Below are positions 1-8,646 of a stretch of DNA of 64,000 nucleotides, piece after piece. The DNA comes from Paenibacillus sophorae. Lineage in GTDB: Bacteria; Bacillota; Bacilli; Paenibacillales; Paenibacillaceae. The notes below the pieces were generated by a model. The model was not told the DNA's origin, ran no database searches, and was given only the letters and a program-made list of their open reading frames with translations. The stretch lies in contig NZ_CP076607.1 in NCBI RefSeq assembly GCF_018966525.1, forward strand, positions 2,232,001 through 2,296,000. Direction: 5' to 3'. A program made the position numbers and the translations under genes. Position 1 is the first letter of the stretch, and each line of letters starts with the position of its first letter.

Positions 1-1
1 C

Positions 2-58
2 AAGAAGAAGCAAGCGAGCAAGCGGGAGAATCGGATCAAGCCGATTGAACGAAGTTAG
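2..58 (+). CDS. possible 3' end of an upstream gene (partial)
   Basis: The first bases stay open to a TAG at 56-58 and encode a short, Lys/Arg-rich tail. A second frame (1-48) is also open and encodes an acidic tail ending in TGA, so I cannot tell which frame, if either, is the true end of a gene entering from the left. No family can be recognised from so few residues. Confidence 0.25.
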   Translation, partial: KKKQASKRENRIKPIERS

Positions 59-60
59 AC

Positions 61-228
61 ATGTACCAAGACCAGAAGTTTAAAGCTTATGGTCCTCGTG
101 TACATGTTTTTTTGTTGTTGACATTCCTTTCGGTAGGCGCTCTTTTAGCAGGAATAGTTGCCGATCGTGTTCCCGGATGGATATCTGGCGGCGGTTATAT
201 CCTATTTTGTAATATCTATGTGTTGTAA
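61..228 (+). CDS. possible small membrane protein (55 aa)
   Basis: An ATG-started frame of 55 codons carries one hydrophobic stretch (about residues 16-35, LLLTFLSVGALLAGIV) that could be a single membrane segment. There is no convincing ribosome binding site before the ATG, and I do not recognise a family. It lies just upstream of a good terminator, so it could be the last cistron of the transcript entering from the left. It may equally be non-coding or a gene remnant. Confidence 0.2.
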   Translation: MYQDQKFKAYGPRVHVFLLLTFLSVGALLAGIVADRVPGWISGGGYILFCNIYVL

Positions 229-237
229 GCTTCGACA

Positions 238-279
238 CAAAAGGCCATGTTTCTACGTTTGTAGAGGCATGGCCTTTTA
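238..279. terminator. bidirectional rho-independent terminator
   Basis: The arms AAAAGGCCATG (from 238) and CATGGCCTTTT (269-279) form a perfect stem, extended by an inner TCTAC/GTAGA pairing. A-runs and T-runs flank it on opposite sides, so it can end the rightward transcript and the leftward LysR transcript. Confidence 0.85.
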
Positions 280-309
280 TATTTCCAATCGTTACGTATA
301 TCTTGATAG

Positions 310-1182
310 CTAGACAACCTCTTCGAATGTCCAGTTGTCCTGATTCAAACGAATCCCCTTTTTCGATAAATTCTCTTTATTGTAGGTTAAATAGTAGTTG
401 ATTTTATTCAGTTGAATATTCTCCGATAACGGAATGCTGACCATTTCGTTATTTTTTATTTCCTTCTCAAGAATCATAGGGGGAAGAAAGCAGATTCCGT
501 GCTGTTCATGGATCAGGCTTTTGATCACTTCGACCTGGTTGGAATAAAGCTTCTTTTTAAAATTCAGATCCGTTAAATCCGCGATGCTGTTCTTGTAGGG
601 TTCATAGAAGATAATATTCTCTTCTTCCATGCATGTGAAGTTCTCCAGCAAGGGCTGACTCGATAACGGGTGCTCGGCGGGGAGGATCAGGTTGAACTCC
701 TCGGAGCCAAGCGGATAGGTCTGATAGCAGGTGTTCATCATTAAATCGGTTGTAAAGGCGACGTCCACTACATTATCAACCAATGCCTTCAAAATGCTGG
801 AAGATTCCAGGAAGATCAAATGGATATTTAAATGCTCGTTCAGATTGGTAAGATCCTGAATGACATTATAGATGAAAGGGTGGCTGAGGGGAACCGAGCT
901 TCCGATCGACAACGAGGTGGTATGAGTAATTTCCTGCTTGGCCATCTTGAGCGTATCAATAACGGATTGGGCATGAGGGAGAAACCTTTCTCCCGCACGC
1001 GTAAGCTGAACATTTCGCTTTCCTGACTTTCCTCTTGCAAAAAGCTCTTGACCGAGCTCCTCCTCCAACTGATTGATACGGTTGGTTACAGTCGGTTGAG
1101 GAACGTAAAGATGCTTGGCCGCCTCTGTAAAATTACCGTATTTACATACGATGATGAAAGTCTCAAGATGCACGATGTTCAT
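310..1182 (-). CDS. LysR-family transcriptional regulator
   Basis: A typical LysR-type regulator of about 290 residues. The N-terminal winged helix-turn-helix (about residues 1-65: LETFIIVCKYGNFTEAAKHL, then PQPTVTNRINQLEEELGQ) is followed by an effector-binding domain of periplasmic-binding-protein fold. The start is ATG at 1182, which matches where LysR proteins normally begin; an in-frame TTG at 1188 is an alternative. The gene diverges from the ABC importer operon at 1528, the usual LysR arrangement, so it probably controls that operon and itself. The 340-bp intergenic region carries repeated inverted repeats that could be its sites. The effector is unknown. Confidence 0.9.
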   Translation of the reverse strand: MNIVHLETFIIVCKYGNFTEAAKHLYVPQPTVTNRINQLEEELGQELFARGKSGKRNVQLTRAGERFLPHAQSVIDTLKMAKQEITHTTSLSIGSSVPLSHPFIYNVIQDLTNLNEHLNIHLIFLESSSILKALVDNVVDVAFTTDLMMNTCYQTYPLGSEEFNLILPAEHPLSSQPLLENFTCMEEENIIFYEPYKNSIADLTDLNFKKKLYSNQVEVIKSLIHEQHGICFLPPMILEKEIKNNEMVSIPLSENIQLNKINYYLTYNKENLSKKGIRLNQDNWTFEEVV

Positions 1183-1291
1183 GGTCAAGAATTCCCCCCT
1201 GGTAATACAATATGGAAATATTAGTAATACAGGTTACATACTTCAAATCCTTCACGCCTGCCTCGAAACACTCTTCTATGTAACAATATAT

Positions 1292-1303
1292 ATCATATAT
1301 AAT
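1292..1303. promoter_or_regulatory. AT-rich palindrome, variant copy
   Basis: ATCATATATAAT differs at one position from the perfect palindrome ATTATATATAAT found at 1447-1458 and 9561-9572. It lies on the LysR side of the divergent intergenic region. It may be a GntR- or LysR-type binding site, but AT-rich matches can arise by chance. Confidence 0.3.
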
Positions 1304-1344
1304 ATTTAGTCCACGTTTTGTTAACATTTTAGCCTGATAAAATC

Positions 1345-1363
1345 CTTATTACGTCATAATAAG
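1345..1363. promoter_or_regulatory. inverted repeat, candidate LysR operator 1
   Basis: CTTATTA and TAATAAG are perfect 7-bp arms around a 5-bp spacer, in the middle of the divergent intergenic region. A related repeat lies at 1409-1431, with centres 66 bp apart. Paired sites in front of the target operon are common for LysR regulators. Confidence 0.45.
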
Positions 1364-1408
1364 TGACATTAATCATATCTTTTTCGGAAAAAACGAACAC
1401 ATAACATA

Positions 1409-1431
1409 CTTATTTTTTATTTGGAAATAAG
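1409..1431. promoter_or_regulatory. inverted repeat, candidate LysR operator 2
   Basis: CTTATTT and AAATAAG form 7-bp arms with a 9-bp spacer, just upstream of the -35 box at 1442. It resembles the repeat at 1345-1363 but with longer spacing, as expected for an activation site next to a recognition site. Confidence 0.4.
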
Positions 1432-1441
1432 GGATTCATAT

Positions 1442-1470
1442 TTAACATTATATATAATGCATTTTATAAT
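1442..1470 (+). promoter_or_regulatory. sigma-A-type promoter of the first ABC operon
   Basis: TTAACA (1442-1447) and TATAAT (1465-1470) are separated by 17 bp. The spacer contains the perfect palindrome ATTATATATAAT (1447-1458), which also occurs at the GntR gene promoter (9561-9572). A repressor bound there would block RNA polymerase. Confidence 0.6.
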
Positions 1471-1527
1471 CCCCTTAACAGAGAACGTTAAAATTTAATC
1501 TATTTCTTACAGACAGGAGAAGACAAC

Positions 1528-2484
1528 ATGGAAAATAACCGGGCTTCAATAGATATCCATCCTGTTATTGAAAGATCATCGAAGCTGGAAAGGAGAGGAA
1601 GCGTGAAAAGATGGGTAACCTCGCAATGGATGCAGCAAATCTTCTTTGTCGGTCCGGCGATACTATTTTACTCCATAGTCATTGCAATACCGTTCTTTTT
1701 CGGCATTTATTATTCGATGACGAGCTGGGATGGTGTATCCGGTAATGCCGTCTGGGTAGGATTACGAAATTTTTCATCGATTTTTTTTAACGATCCGGAA
1801 TTTGTCCAATCGTTTTGGTTCACAACCCGATTTACCTTAACCGCTGTGGTACTAAACAATTTGATCGGATTTGCTCTGGCTTATCTGCTGTCCCAGCCGC
1901 TCAAGAGCCGGAGTGTGGTTCGAACGATCTTTTTTCTGCCAAACGTGTTGGGTGGACTTGTTCTCGGGTTTATCTGGCAATTCATTCTCGTACAAGGCTT
2001 TCCCGGGATTGGAAAACTCACACACCTGTCTTTCTTCAATCTTCCTTGGTTAGGAACCGAGGCCACTGCATATTGGGCTCTTATCATCGTGAGCGTGTGG
2101 CAGGGAGCGGGTTACTTGATGGTTATCTATATTGCGGGTTTGGCGAATGTGCCAAAGGACCTGATTGAAGCTTCAGTAATTGACGGGGCCGGCAAGTGGC
2201 AAATTCTGAAGAATATTATCATTCCGCTGATTATGCCAACTTTGACGGTATGCTTGTTTATCTCCATTTCGTGGACTTTCAAAATGTTTGACTTGAACTA
2301 TTCCCTGACAAGCGGTGGGCCGTATGGTTCTACCGAATCCGTGGCAATGAACATTTATAATGAAGCATTCGGGAATAACCGTTATGGATTAGGTACGGCG
2401 AAAGCGCTAATCTTCTTCGTGGCTGTCACCGTTATCACTTTGATTCAGGTCAAGCTTACAAAAAGCCGGGAGGTGGAAATGTAA
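1528..2484 (+). CDS. carbohydrate ABC transporter permease, MalF/UgpA type
   Basis: A cytoplasmic-membrane permease of 318 residues. After a polar N-terminus of about 40 residues come six hydrophobic segments and, near residues 205-240, the EAA loop (EASVIDGAGKWQILKNIIIP) that docks the ATPase. A strong ribosome binding site (CAGGAGAAG) precedes the ATG. It overlaps the next permease by one base and forms an importer with it and the binding protein at 3403. The substrate is unknown; the family takes up oligosaccharides or polyols. No ATPase gene is present. Confidence 0.92.
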   Translation: MENNRASIDIHPVIERSSKLERRGSVKRWVTSQWMQQIFFVGPAILFYSIVIAIPFFFGIYYSMTSWDGVSGNAVWVGLRNFSSIFFNDPEFVQSFWFTTRFTLTAVVLNNLIGFALAYLLSQPLKSRSVVRTIFFLPNVLGGLVLGFIWQFILVQGFPGIGKLTHLSFFNLPWLGTEATAYWALIIVSVWQGAGYLMVIYIAGLANVPKDLIEASVIDGAGKWQILKNIIIPLIMPTLTVCLFISISWTFKMFDLNYSLTSGGPYGSTESVAMNIYNEAFGNNRYGLGTAKALIFFVAVTVITLIQVKLTKSREVEM

Positions 2485-3317
2485 TGACGGGCAGAACGTA
2501 TTCATTAAAGTTATTTGGCGTCGAGCTGCTTGCTTTCTTGCTGGCGCTAGTGTTTCTCTCTCCGTTCTATTTTGTCATCGTAAACTCGTTTAAAAGCTTC
2601 GCGGAACTGCTCACGGATACGGCAGGTCTACCGGGGGTCCTGCATTTTGAAAACTATTTGAATGCCTGGAACGCCTTGAACTACCCGGTGGCTTTTAAAA
2701 ATACGCTGATCATTACGATTTTCAGCAACATGGGCTTGATTATTATTTCTTCTATGGCCGCATATCGTCTGGTCCGCAAGAAGAGCCGGATGAATCGCTT
2801 CTTATTCTCGATGTTCATGCTGGCGATGATCATTCCGTTTCAATCGATTATGATTCCGATGGTAAAGATGTTTGGCTGGGTTAACCTGATGAACACTTTT
2901 ACCGGGGTCGTGATTGCTTACATGGGGATGGGGGTTTCCTTTACGCTATTTCTGTACAGCAGCTTTATCATAGCGATACCGAAAGAAATTGAAGAATCGG
3001 CTGTTGTTGACGGCTGCACGCCTTACGGTACATTCTTTCGAATTATCGTTCCGCTGCTAAAACCGATGACGGTTACCGTTCTCGTGCTTAACAGTTTGTG
3101 GATTTGGAACGATTTCCTGCTGCCGATGCTCGTTTTGCAAAAACCCGGTCTTCAAACGATACAGACAGCCACCAGTTCGTTGTTCGGGCAATACATGACC
3201 CAGTGGGATTTGGCGCTTGCGGTGCTCGTTATGGGTATGGTCCCCGTCATGGTCTTATTCTTTATGGCGCAGCGCCATGTCATCCAAGGCATTGCTGACG
3301 GAGCGGTAAAAGGATAA
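2484..3317 (+). CDS. carbohydrate ABC transporter permease, MalG/UgpE type
   Basis: The 277-residue partner permease, with six membrane segments and the EAA loop (EESAVVDGCTPYGTFFRIIVP, about residues 170-190). Its length and GxVKG C-terminus fit the MalG-like family. It is translationally coupled to the upstream permease by a one-base overlap and is followed by the binding-protein gene. The order permease-permease-binding protein differs from the other importers here, where the binding protein usually comes first. Confidence 0.92.
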   Translation: MTGRTYSLKLFGVELLAFLLALVFLSPFYFVIVNSFKSFAELLTDTAGLPGVLHFENYLNAWNALNYPVAFKNTLIITIFSNMGLIIISSMAAYRLVRKKSRMNRFLFSMFMLAMIIPFQSIMIPMVKMFGWVNLMNTFTGVVIAYMGMGVSFTLFLYSSFIIAIPKEIEESAVVDGCTPYGTFFRIIVPLLKPMTVTVLVLNSLWIWNDFLLPMLVLQKPGLQTIQTATSSLFGQYMTQWDLALAVLVMGMVPVMVLFFMAQRHVIQGIADGAVKG

Positions 3318-3402
3318 TTGGCTATAAAATGCGAGTGTCATCCGGCACCTTCATATACACATCGTAACGATAAAAAACAATTGTAGGAGGGTTTAATAGA
3401 TA

Positions 3403-4704
3403 ATGAAGCGTTCATTTATCATTTCATGCGTCCTAGTGTTGATGTGTTGCCTGTTGGCTGCTTGCGGGGCCAATTCAAACAGCGGGGCCAATACCGGCGC
3501 CGATGCTGCCGGAACCGGAGGATCGAACGCTCAAAAAGAAGTTACGATTAAGCTGTACCAGCAGAAGGTGGAAATTGCCGAGCAGCTTAAAGTATTGAAG
3601 GACGAGTATGAGAAAACCCATCCTGGTGTCAAGATTGAAATTGAGTCTGTTCTGTCCAGCCAATATGGCACTAAGCTGAAAGCGAAGCTGGCGGCGAATG
3701 AAATGCCGGATATCTTTAATAACGGCGGATTCAGCGACATGGATGTGTGGGCCGACCATCTCGAGGATCTGACGGATCAGCCTTGGGTGAGCGATGCTGT
3801 TGAGTCAGCCAAGGTGCCGATGATGAAAGACGGCAAGCTGTATGGCTTCCCGTTGTCACTGGAAGGATCAGGGCTTGTCTACAATAAAGATATGTTCGCC
3901 AAAGCCGGAATTACCGAGCTCCCGAAGACACTGTCCGAACTGGAAGAAGTGAGCAAAAAGCTTAAAGCGCAAGGCTATACGCCGTTTGTAAATGACTATG
4001 CAAGCGTATGGGATTTGGGGATTACGATATTTGATTCCTTTATGGCGAAGGTGCCGGATACGGATAAATTTATCGCGGACCTGAATAGCGGGGCGGCAAC
4101 GTTTGCAGGCAACGATGTGTTCAAAGGGCTGCCGAAATATCTCGATATTGCTATGAAGAACGGCAATCCTAATCCATTGACCACGGACTACAACACGTCG
4201 ATGACCATGTTTGCCACCGGCCAGGGAGCCATGATCCCGGCGGGAAACTGGATTCAACCGCTTATTGATAAAATCAATCCGAATATCCAGGCCGGACTTA
4301 TGCCGATGCCGGTCAGCGATGATGCGGATTTTAACAAAAACGCGGTGTATACTTCGCCTACCGTTTGGGTAGTGAACAAAAATTCACCGGTTAAGGAGCA
4401 GGCGAAGGAATTTTTGAACTGGCTCGTTACGTCCGATATCGGAAAACAATATGTAGCCAAGGAATTCAATCTGATTCCCGCGTTCAAGAGCATTAAGGCC
4501 GACTCGGCTGATGTGGGAAGCATTGGTGCTGGTCTGACGAAGTTTTCGGAGGAAGGAAATTCACTTCCGATGCAAGCGTCGAAAATGCCGGAAGGTCTAT
4601 ATACGGAAATTGCGCAGTCGATGCAGAAGTATGTGGCTGGAAAATCGACTCCCGATCAAATGCTGGCCGAATTCCAGGCATCCTGGAACAAGCTGAAAAA
4701 GTAG
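3403..4704 (+). CDS. extracellular sugar-binding lipoprotein (SBP family 1)
   Basis: A 433-residue binding protein for the two permeases just upstream. It has a type II signal peptide ending in LLAAC (lipidated Cys about residue 21), a Gly/Ala/Asn linker, then a family-1 sugar-binding fold with the motif GFPLSLEGSGLVYNKDMF (about residues 148-165) and a Trp-rich C-terminal part. A GTAGGAGGG ribosome binding site precedes the ATG. It should capture a carbohydrate outside the membrane. The ligand cannot be read from the sequence. Confidence 0.93.
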   Translation: MKRSFIISCVLVLMCCLLAACGANSNSGANTGADAAGTGGSNAQKEVTIKLYQQKVEIAEQLKVLKDEYEKTHPGVKIEIESVLSSQYGTKLKAKLAANEMPDIFNNGGFSDMDVWADHLEDLTDQPWVSDAVESAKVPMMKDGKLYGFPLSLEGSGLVYNKDMFAKAGITELPKTLSELEEVSKKLKAQGYTPFVNDYASVWDLGITIFDSFMAKVPDTDKFIADLNSGAATFAGNDVFKGLPKYLDIAMKNGNPNPLTTDYNTSMTMFATGQGAMIPAGNWIQPLIDKINPNIQAGLMPMPVSDDADFNKNAVYTSPTVWVVNKNSPVKEQAKEFLNWLVTSDIGKQYVAKEFNLIPAFKSIKADSADVGSIGAGLTKFSEEGNSLPMQASKMPEGLYTEIAQSMQKYVAGKSTPDQMLAEFQASWNKLKK

Positions 4705-4746
4705 TTTTTAACAGGAGGACAGCGTTAAGGAAGGGGGGGATAAGCT

Positions 4747-5874
4747 TTGAATCATCTCGACGAGTATACAGAATTGCTTTCTCTTCTACGTGCAAAATCA
4801 GTCACGCAATTTAAAGACGGGTACGACTTTATTGTTAAAAAAATTCCGGATTCGGATAATGACGGCGAACTTGATCCGAGAGTGTTAAGTGTCCTTCAGC
4901 AGCAGCATCAGAGTGAAATTTCGGCCGATGAGCGTAAATCGGAGCTTGCGGACCTTAAGGCTTTTGAGAAGATTGCCCTCCGGATGAGAGCCGGGATGAT
5001 GGGCTCGGGCAGCGAGGATATTACCGGCACGGATATCGAGACCTCCAAGCTTGCTATTAACGGAACGAACGGCACTATCCCAATTCGTATATACAGGCCC
5101 GAGAACGAGAAGAAATTGCCTGCAGTCGTGTTTTTTCATGGAGGGGCATTTATCGGAGGAACAGTGGATGGTATGGAAAATGTATGTAAAGCTTTATCGA
5201 AGAAGGCCGGCGCCGTTGTCATCTCCGTGGATTACAGGCTTGCTCCCGAGCATCCGTTTCCGGCCGGGTTTGTCGATTGTCTTGATGCGGTGAATTGGAC
5301 CTGGCGGAGTGCCGAACAACTTGGCGTAAACAGGAATCAAATTACGGTTGCGGGCGACAGCTCCGGAGCAAACTTCGCAGCGGCCTGCGCCCTGAAAGAT
5401 AAGGAGTCGGGGGCGGGAATGATCAAGTATCAGGCGCTGATTTATCCCGTTGTCAATAATGCCGAAGCCATTACCGACGATTTCAGGTGGAGCATTGACG
5501 AGTATGTCATTAACAAGCATTACGAGTTTATCATGCCGGGTATTCAGGAAATAAAGGACAACCTTGAAATCATCAGGCAGGTATATGCGAAAAATTTGGA
5601 CGCATCGATCCCCTACATTTCCCCGTTATTGGCTGAACAATTAAACGATCTGCCGGAAGCTCTGATCCTGACAGCCGAATACGATTATTTGAGATTGGAA
5701 GCCGAAGCCTATGCCAGAAAGTTGTCAGGGTGCGGAGTCAAAACCAGGCTGATCCAATATAACGGCACCAATCACGGTTTCCTGGATAAGCTCGGACTGT
5801 ACCCTCAAGCGGAAGATTGTCTGGATGAAATTGCCGAAGGAATTAGAAAATGCTTCGACTCTATTGAACAATAA
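4747..5874 (+). CDS. alpha/beta hydrolase, HSL (hormone-sensitive lipase)-type esterase
   Basis: A 375-residue intracellular hydrolase of the HSL/GDSAG family. It shows the oxyanion-hole motif HGGAF (about residue 131), the nucleophile elbow GDSSG with Ser205, an acid in AEYDYLR (about residue 319) and the catalytic His in GTNHGF (about residue 346). The N-terminal cap of about 100 residues is usual for the family. The likely start is TTG at 4747 behind an AAGGGGGG ribosome binding site. It sits between two ABC importers on the same strand, suggesting removal of acyl groups (acetyl or other ester) from the imported compound. That role is inferred from position. Confidence 0.88.
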   Translation: MNHLDEYTELLSLLRAKSVTQFKDGYDFIVKKIPDSDNDGELDPRVLSVLQQQHQSEISADERKSELADLKAFEKIALRMRAGMMGSGSEDITGTDIETSKLAINGTNGTIPIRIYRPENEKKLPAVVFFHGGAFIGGTVDGMENVCKALSKKAGAVVISVDYRLAPEHPFPAGFVDCLDAVNWTWRSAEQLGVNRNQITVAGDSSGANFAAACALKDKESGAGMIKYQALIYPVVNNAEAITDDFRWSIDEYVINKHYEFIMPGIQEIKDNLEIIRQVYAKNLDASIPYISPLLAEQLNDLPEALILTAEYDYLRLEAEAYARKLSGCGVKTRLIQYNGTNHGFLDKLGLYPQAEDCLDEIAEGIRKCFDSIEQ

Positions 5875-5884
5875 GGAGCAGTGA

Positions 5885-7195
5885 TTGGGAATGACGAAGA
5901 AAATGGGATTGGTAGTATTGTCTCTCATGCTGATGTTTACTTTGGCCGCATGCGGCGCTAACTCCGCAAACTCCACGAATTCCGCTCAACCATCCGAAGG
6001 CGCGAATTCCAGCAGCGCTCCAGCGGAAGCGGCAACGGACGAGCTTACCCCCGAGCCCGGCGCCAAACTTATTTTCTGGCACCCTAAGACTCCTTTCTCC
6101 GAATACGCGGTACAAGAATTCCAGAAAAAATACAACATTCCCGTAACGCTTCAAGATGTCGGTTACGACGCCATTCTGAATAAATATAAAGCCGACGGCC
6201 CGGCCGGAAAAGGCGCTGACGTCTTTGTTCTTGGCAGCCTTGATTTGGGGGATGCCGTGAAATCGGGCAGTGTGCTGCCCAACGATTATTTTGAAGAAGA
6301 CACCAAAAATATGATGCTTGACCAAGCGATCCAGTCTTTCACGTGGGACGGTATTCTCTACGGTTACCCAAGCTATGCTTATTTGCCCGCCATATTCATC
6401 AACAAGGATTTGGTGAAGGATGCCAAATTTGAAACTTGGGATGACATCAAAGCTTTTGCTAAAAAGTTTAACGATATCCAAAACAATAAATATGGATTTT
6501 TCTTTGAGGCTAACACAAAGGACAGCGCTTATCCATTTATGGCCGCGGAGGGCGGTTATTATTTCGGCAAAGACGGCACGGATGCGAGCGACATTGGCAT
6601 CAATAACGAAGGTGCGGTTAAAGGGTTGGAGTATTTCAAAAGCCTGAAAGAAATTTTGCCTTTAAAAGCAGCCGATGCGTCTGGTGACGTTAAGACCAGC
6701 CTCTGGGAACAAGGGAAAATCGCCATGATTATGGATGGAACGTGGAACAGCGGAAGATACAAGAAGCTGCCGTTTAAAGTAGAGTCCATGCCGCTGCCCA
6801 ACATGCCGGACGGTAAAATGGCTCCCGTAATGACCGGCGTTGGCGGATTCTTCGTAGGGTCGTACACGCAATATCCGAACGCCGCCAAGCTGTTTGCCAA
6901 CTTCTTAATGTCGGAAGAAATGCAGATGAAAATCAATGAAGTCACCGGATTTCTTCCTCTGGCCAAGAACCTGCAAAATGAAGAGCTGTACAAAGACGAT
7001 CCGGTTACCCTGGGTTTCATTCGCCAATTGAAACAATCGCATTTTTACCCGATTATTCCTGAAATGAAGGTCCTGGCGTACAGCGATACCATAATTACGC
7101 CGGCGATTGAACAAATATGGGACGGCGCCGACGTCAAATCGTCATTGGATAAAGCTGCACAGAGCTTGAAGGACTCGATTGCCGGAAGTCAGTAA
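5885..7195 (+). CDS. extracellular sugar-binding lipoprotein, MalE-like
   Basis: A 436-residue lipoprotein with a signal peptide ending in TLAAC, a Ser/Asn/Ala linker and a MalE-like fold (KLIFWHPKTPFSEYAVQEF near the mature N-terminus; GKIAMIMDGTWN in the middle). A spaced AAGGAG (5873-5878) favours the TTG at 5885; the ATG at 5891 would give a protein two residues shorter. It is followed by a hairpin at 7232-7259 and then by two permeases of maltodextrin type. The likely substrate is an oligosaccharide. Confidence 0.9.
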   Translation: MGMTKKMGLVVLSLMLMFTLAACGANSANSTNSAQPSEGANSSSAPAEAATDELTPEPGAKLIFWHPKTPFSEYAVQEFQKKYNIPVTLQDVGYDAILNKYKADGPAGKGADVFVLGSLDLGDAVKSGSVLPNDYFEEDTKNMMLDQAIQSFTWDGILYGYPSYAYLPAIFINKDLVKDAKFETWDDIKAFAKKFNDIQNNKYGFFFEANTKDSAYPFMAAEGGYYFGKDGTDASDIGINNEGAVKGLEYFKSLKEILPLKAADASGDVKTSLWEQGKIAMIMDGTWNSGRYKKLPFKVESMPLPNMPDGKMAPVMTGVGGFFVGSYTQYPNAAKLFANFLMSEEMQMKINEVTGFLPLAKNLQNEELYKDDPVTLGFIRQLKQSHFYPIIPEMKVLAYSDTIITPAIEQIWDGADVKSSLDKAAQSLKDSIAGSQ

Positions 7196-7231
7196 CTGAC
7201 ACGGATTGCCTATACGTTTGATTAGCAGTAA

Positions 7232-7259
7232 AATCCCCCGGCAAGATTTTGCCGGGGGT
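7232..7259 (+). terminator. intercistronic hairpin between binding protein and permeases
   Basis: CCCCCGGCAA and TTGCCGGGGG form a 10-bp perfect stem with a small loop. There is no long U-run, so it may be a weak attenuator or protect the 3' end of the binding-protein mRNA, giving more binding protein than permease. Similar hairpins occupy the same place in the importers at 26017 and 40556. Confidence 0.7.
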
Positions 7260-7290
7260 ATCCATTACAGACTTTAAAGGAGTTGGCTAC

Positions 7291-8646
7291 ATGTACGAGC
7301 ATCGCAAGACGCTGGAAGGGGTATACCAGCCTCGCAGGGTTGTCGGGCATCGTAAAATTGCGGCAGTCTTGTCTGTTCTTCTCATGGGTCTTGGCCAATT
7401 ATACAACCGCCAGTACGGAAAAGGGATTGTACTCCTGATCTTCTCCTGCCTGGGGATCTACACGGCGGTTACCCGGCTGCCGCATGCCATTTGGGGTATT
7501 GTCACTCTAGGCGAAAAAGAGAGGCACTTGGAAAAGGTTGGGAAGATGTACAAGCAAGTCATGGGCGATCATTCCATCTTTCTACTGGTCGAAGGTCTGA
7601 TTACTGTATTCTTGTTGTTTGTGTTTGTTTGGATGTATTTTTTAAACATTAAGGATGCGTACCGTACCGGAAAAGTAAGAGAAGAAGGCGGAACAACGAA
7701 CACATTCAAGCAAAGCCTGCAATACGTTGCCGATTACCGGTTCCCGCAAATCGCAATCTCCATCCCTATGCTGGGCATTCTGTTTTTCACCATTATGCCT
7801 ATTATATTCATGATATTGCTGGCTTTTACGAATTACACCATTAACAATCAGCCGCCCGCCCATTTGATCGATTGGCAGGGCTTCAAGACGTTCAAAGATA
7901 TATTCGTGATCAAATCGTGGAGTCATACGTTATATGCGGTGGCGCTATGGACATTTGTCTGGGCGCTGCTCACGACGCTGACCAGTTTTATCGGCGGATT
8001 TGCTGTTGCTCTTGTCGTGCAGCGCAAAGAGGTTCGTTTGAAATCGTTCTGGAGGACGCTTTTCATTCTTCCCTATGCCATTCCGGCGTTTGTCTCGACT
8101 TTGATTCTGAAGAACATTTTTAACGGACAGTTTGGACCGATCAATCAATATTTGAAAATGATGGGACTTCCCGTCGTGCCCTGGCTTTCCGACCCGACGA
8201 TTTCGAAAGTAACGCTGGTTATCGTGAACTTCTGGCTGAGCTTCCCGGTTATGATGCTGATGATTATCGGAATCTTGTCCACCATTCCAAGCGATATGTA
8301 TGAAGCGGCCGATATCGATGGAGCGAGCGGCTTTCAAAAGCTTCGACTGATTACGTATCCGGCCGTTATGTTCTCGATGGCTCCGCTGCTCGTCATGCAG
8401 TTCGTCGGCAACATTAACAATTTCAACCTGATCTTTCTGCTCACGGGAGGAAAGCCCGGCAGTTCGGATTTCAGATTCGCCGGCCATACCGATATTTTGA
8501 TTACCTGGATCTATAAACTGACCATCGATCAGGGCCAATATAATTTTGCTTCGGTTATTGGAATTTTTATCTTCATTATATTGTCATTCTTTGCCGTCTG
8601 GAGTATACGCAACACGAAAGCGTTCAAAGAAGAGGAGGTCAAATAA
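7291..8646 (+). CDS. ABC transporter permease, MalF-like with extended N-terminus
   Basis: A large permease of about 451 residues. The extra N-terminal region (about 150 residues) contains GLGQLYNRQYGKG and two or three further membrane segments. The six-helix core has the EAA loop EAADIDGASGFQKLRLITYP. Firmicute maltodextrin permeases (MdxF/MalC type) have this design. The start is ATG 7291 with AAAGGAGT in front; an upstream in-frame start at 7249 lies inside the hairpin and is unlikely. It pairs with the permease at 8647 and the binding protein at 5885. Confidence 0.9.
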   Translation: MYEHRKTLEGVYQPRRVVGHRKIAAVLSVLLMGLGQLYNRQYGKGIVLLIFSCLGIYTAVTRLPHAIWGIVTLGEKERHLEKVGKMYKQVMGDHSIFLLVEGLITVFLLFVFVWMYFLNIKDAYRTGKVREEGGTTNTFKQSLQYVADYRFPQIAISIPMLGILFFTIMPIIFMILLAFTNYTINNQPPAHLIDWQGFKTFKDIFVIKSWSHTLYAVALWTFVWALLTTLTSFIGGFAVALVVQRKEVRLKSFWRTLFILPYAIPAFVSTLILKNIFNGQFGPINQYLKMMGLPVVPWLSDPTISKVTLVIVNFWLSFPVMMLMIIGILSTIPSDMYEAADIDGASGFQKLRLITYPAVMFSMAPLLVMQFVGNINNFNLIFLLTGGKPGSSDFRFAGHTDILITWIYKLTIDQGQYNFASVIGIFIFIILSFFAVWSIRNTKAFKEEEVK

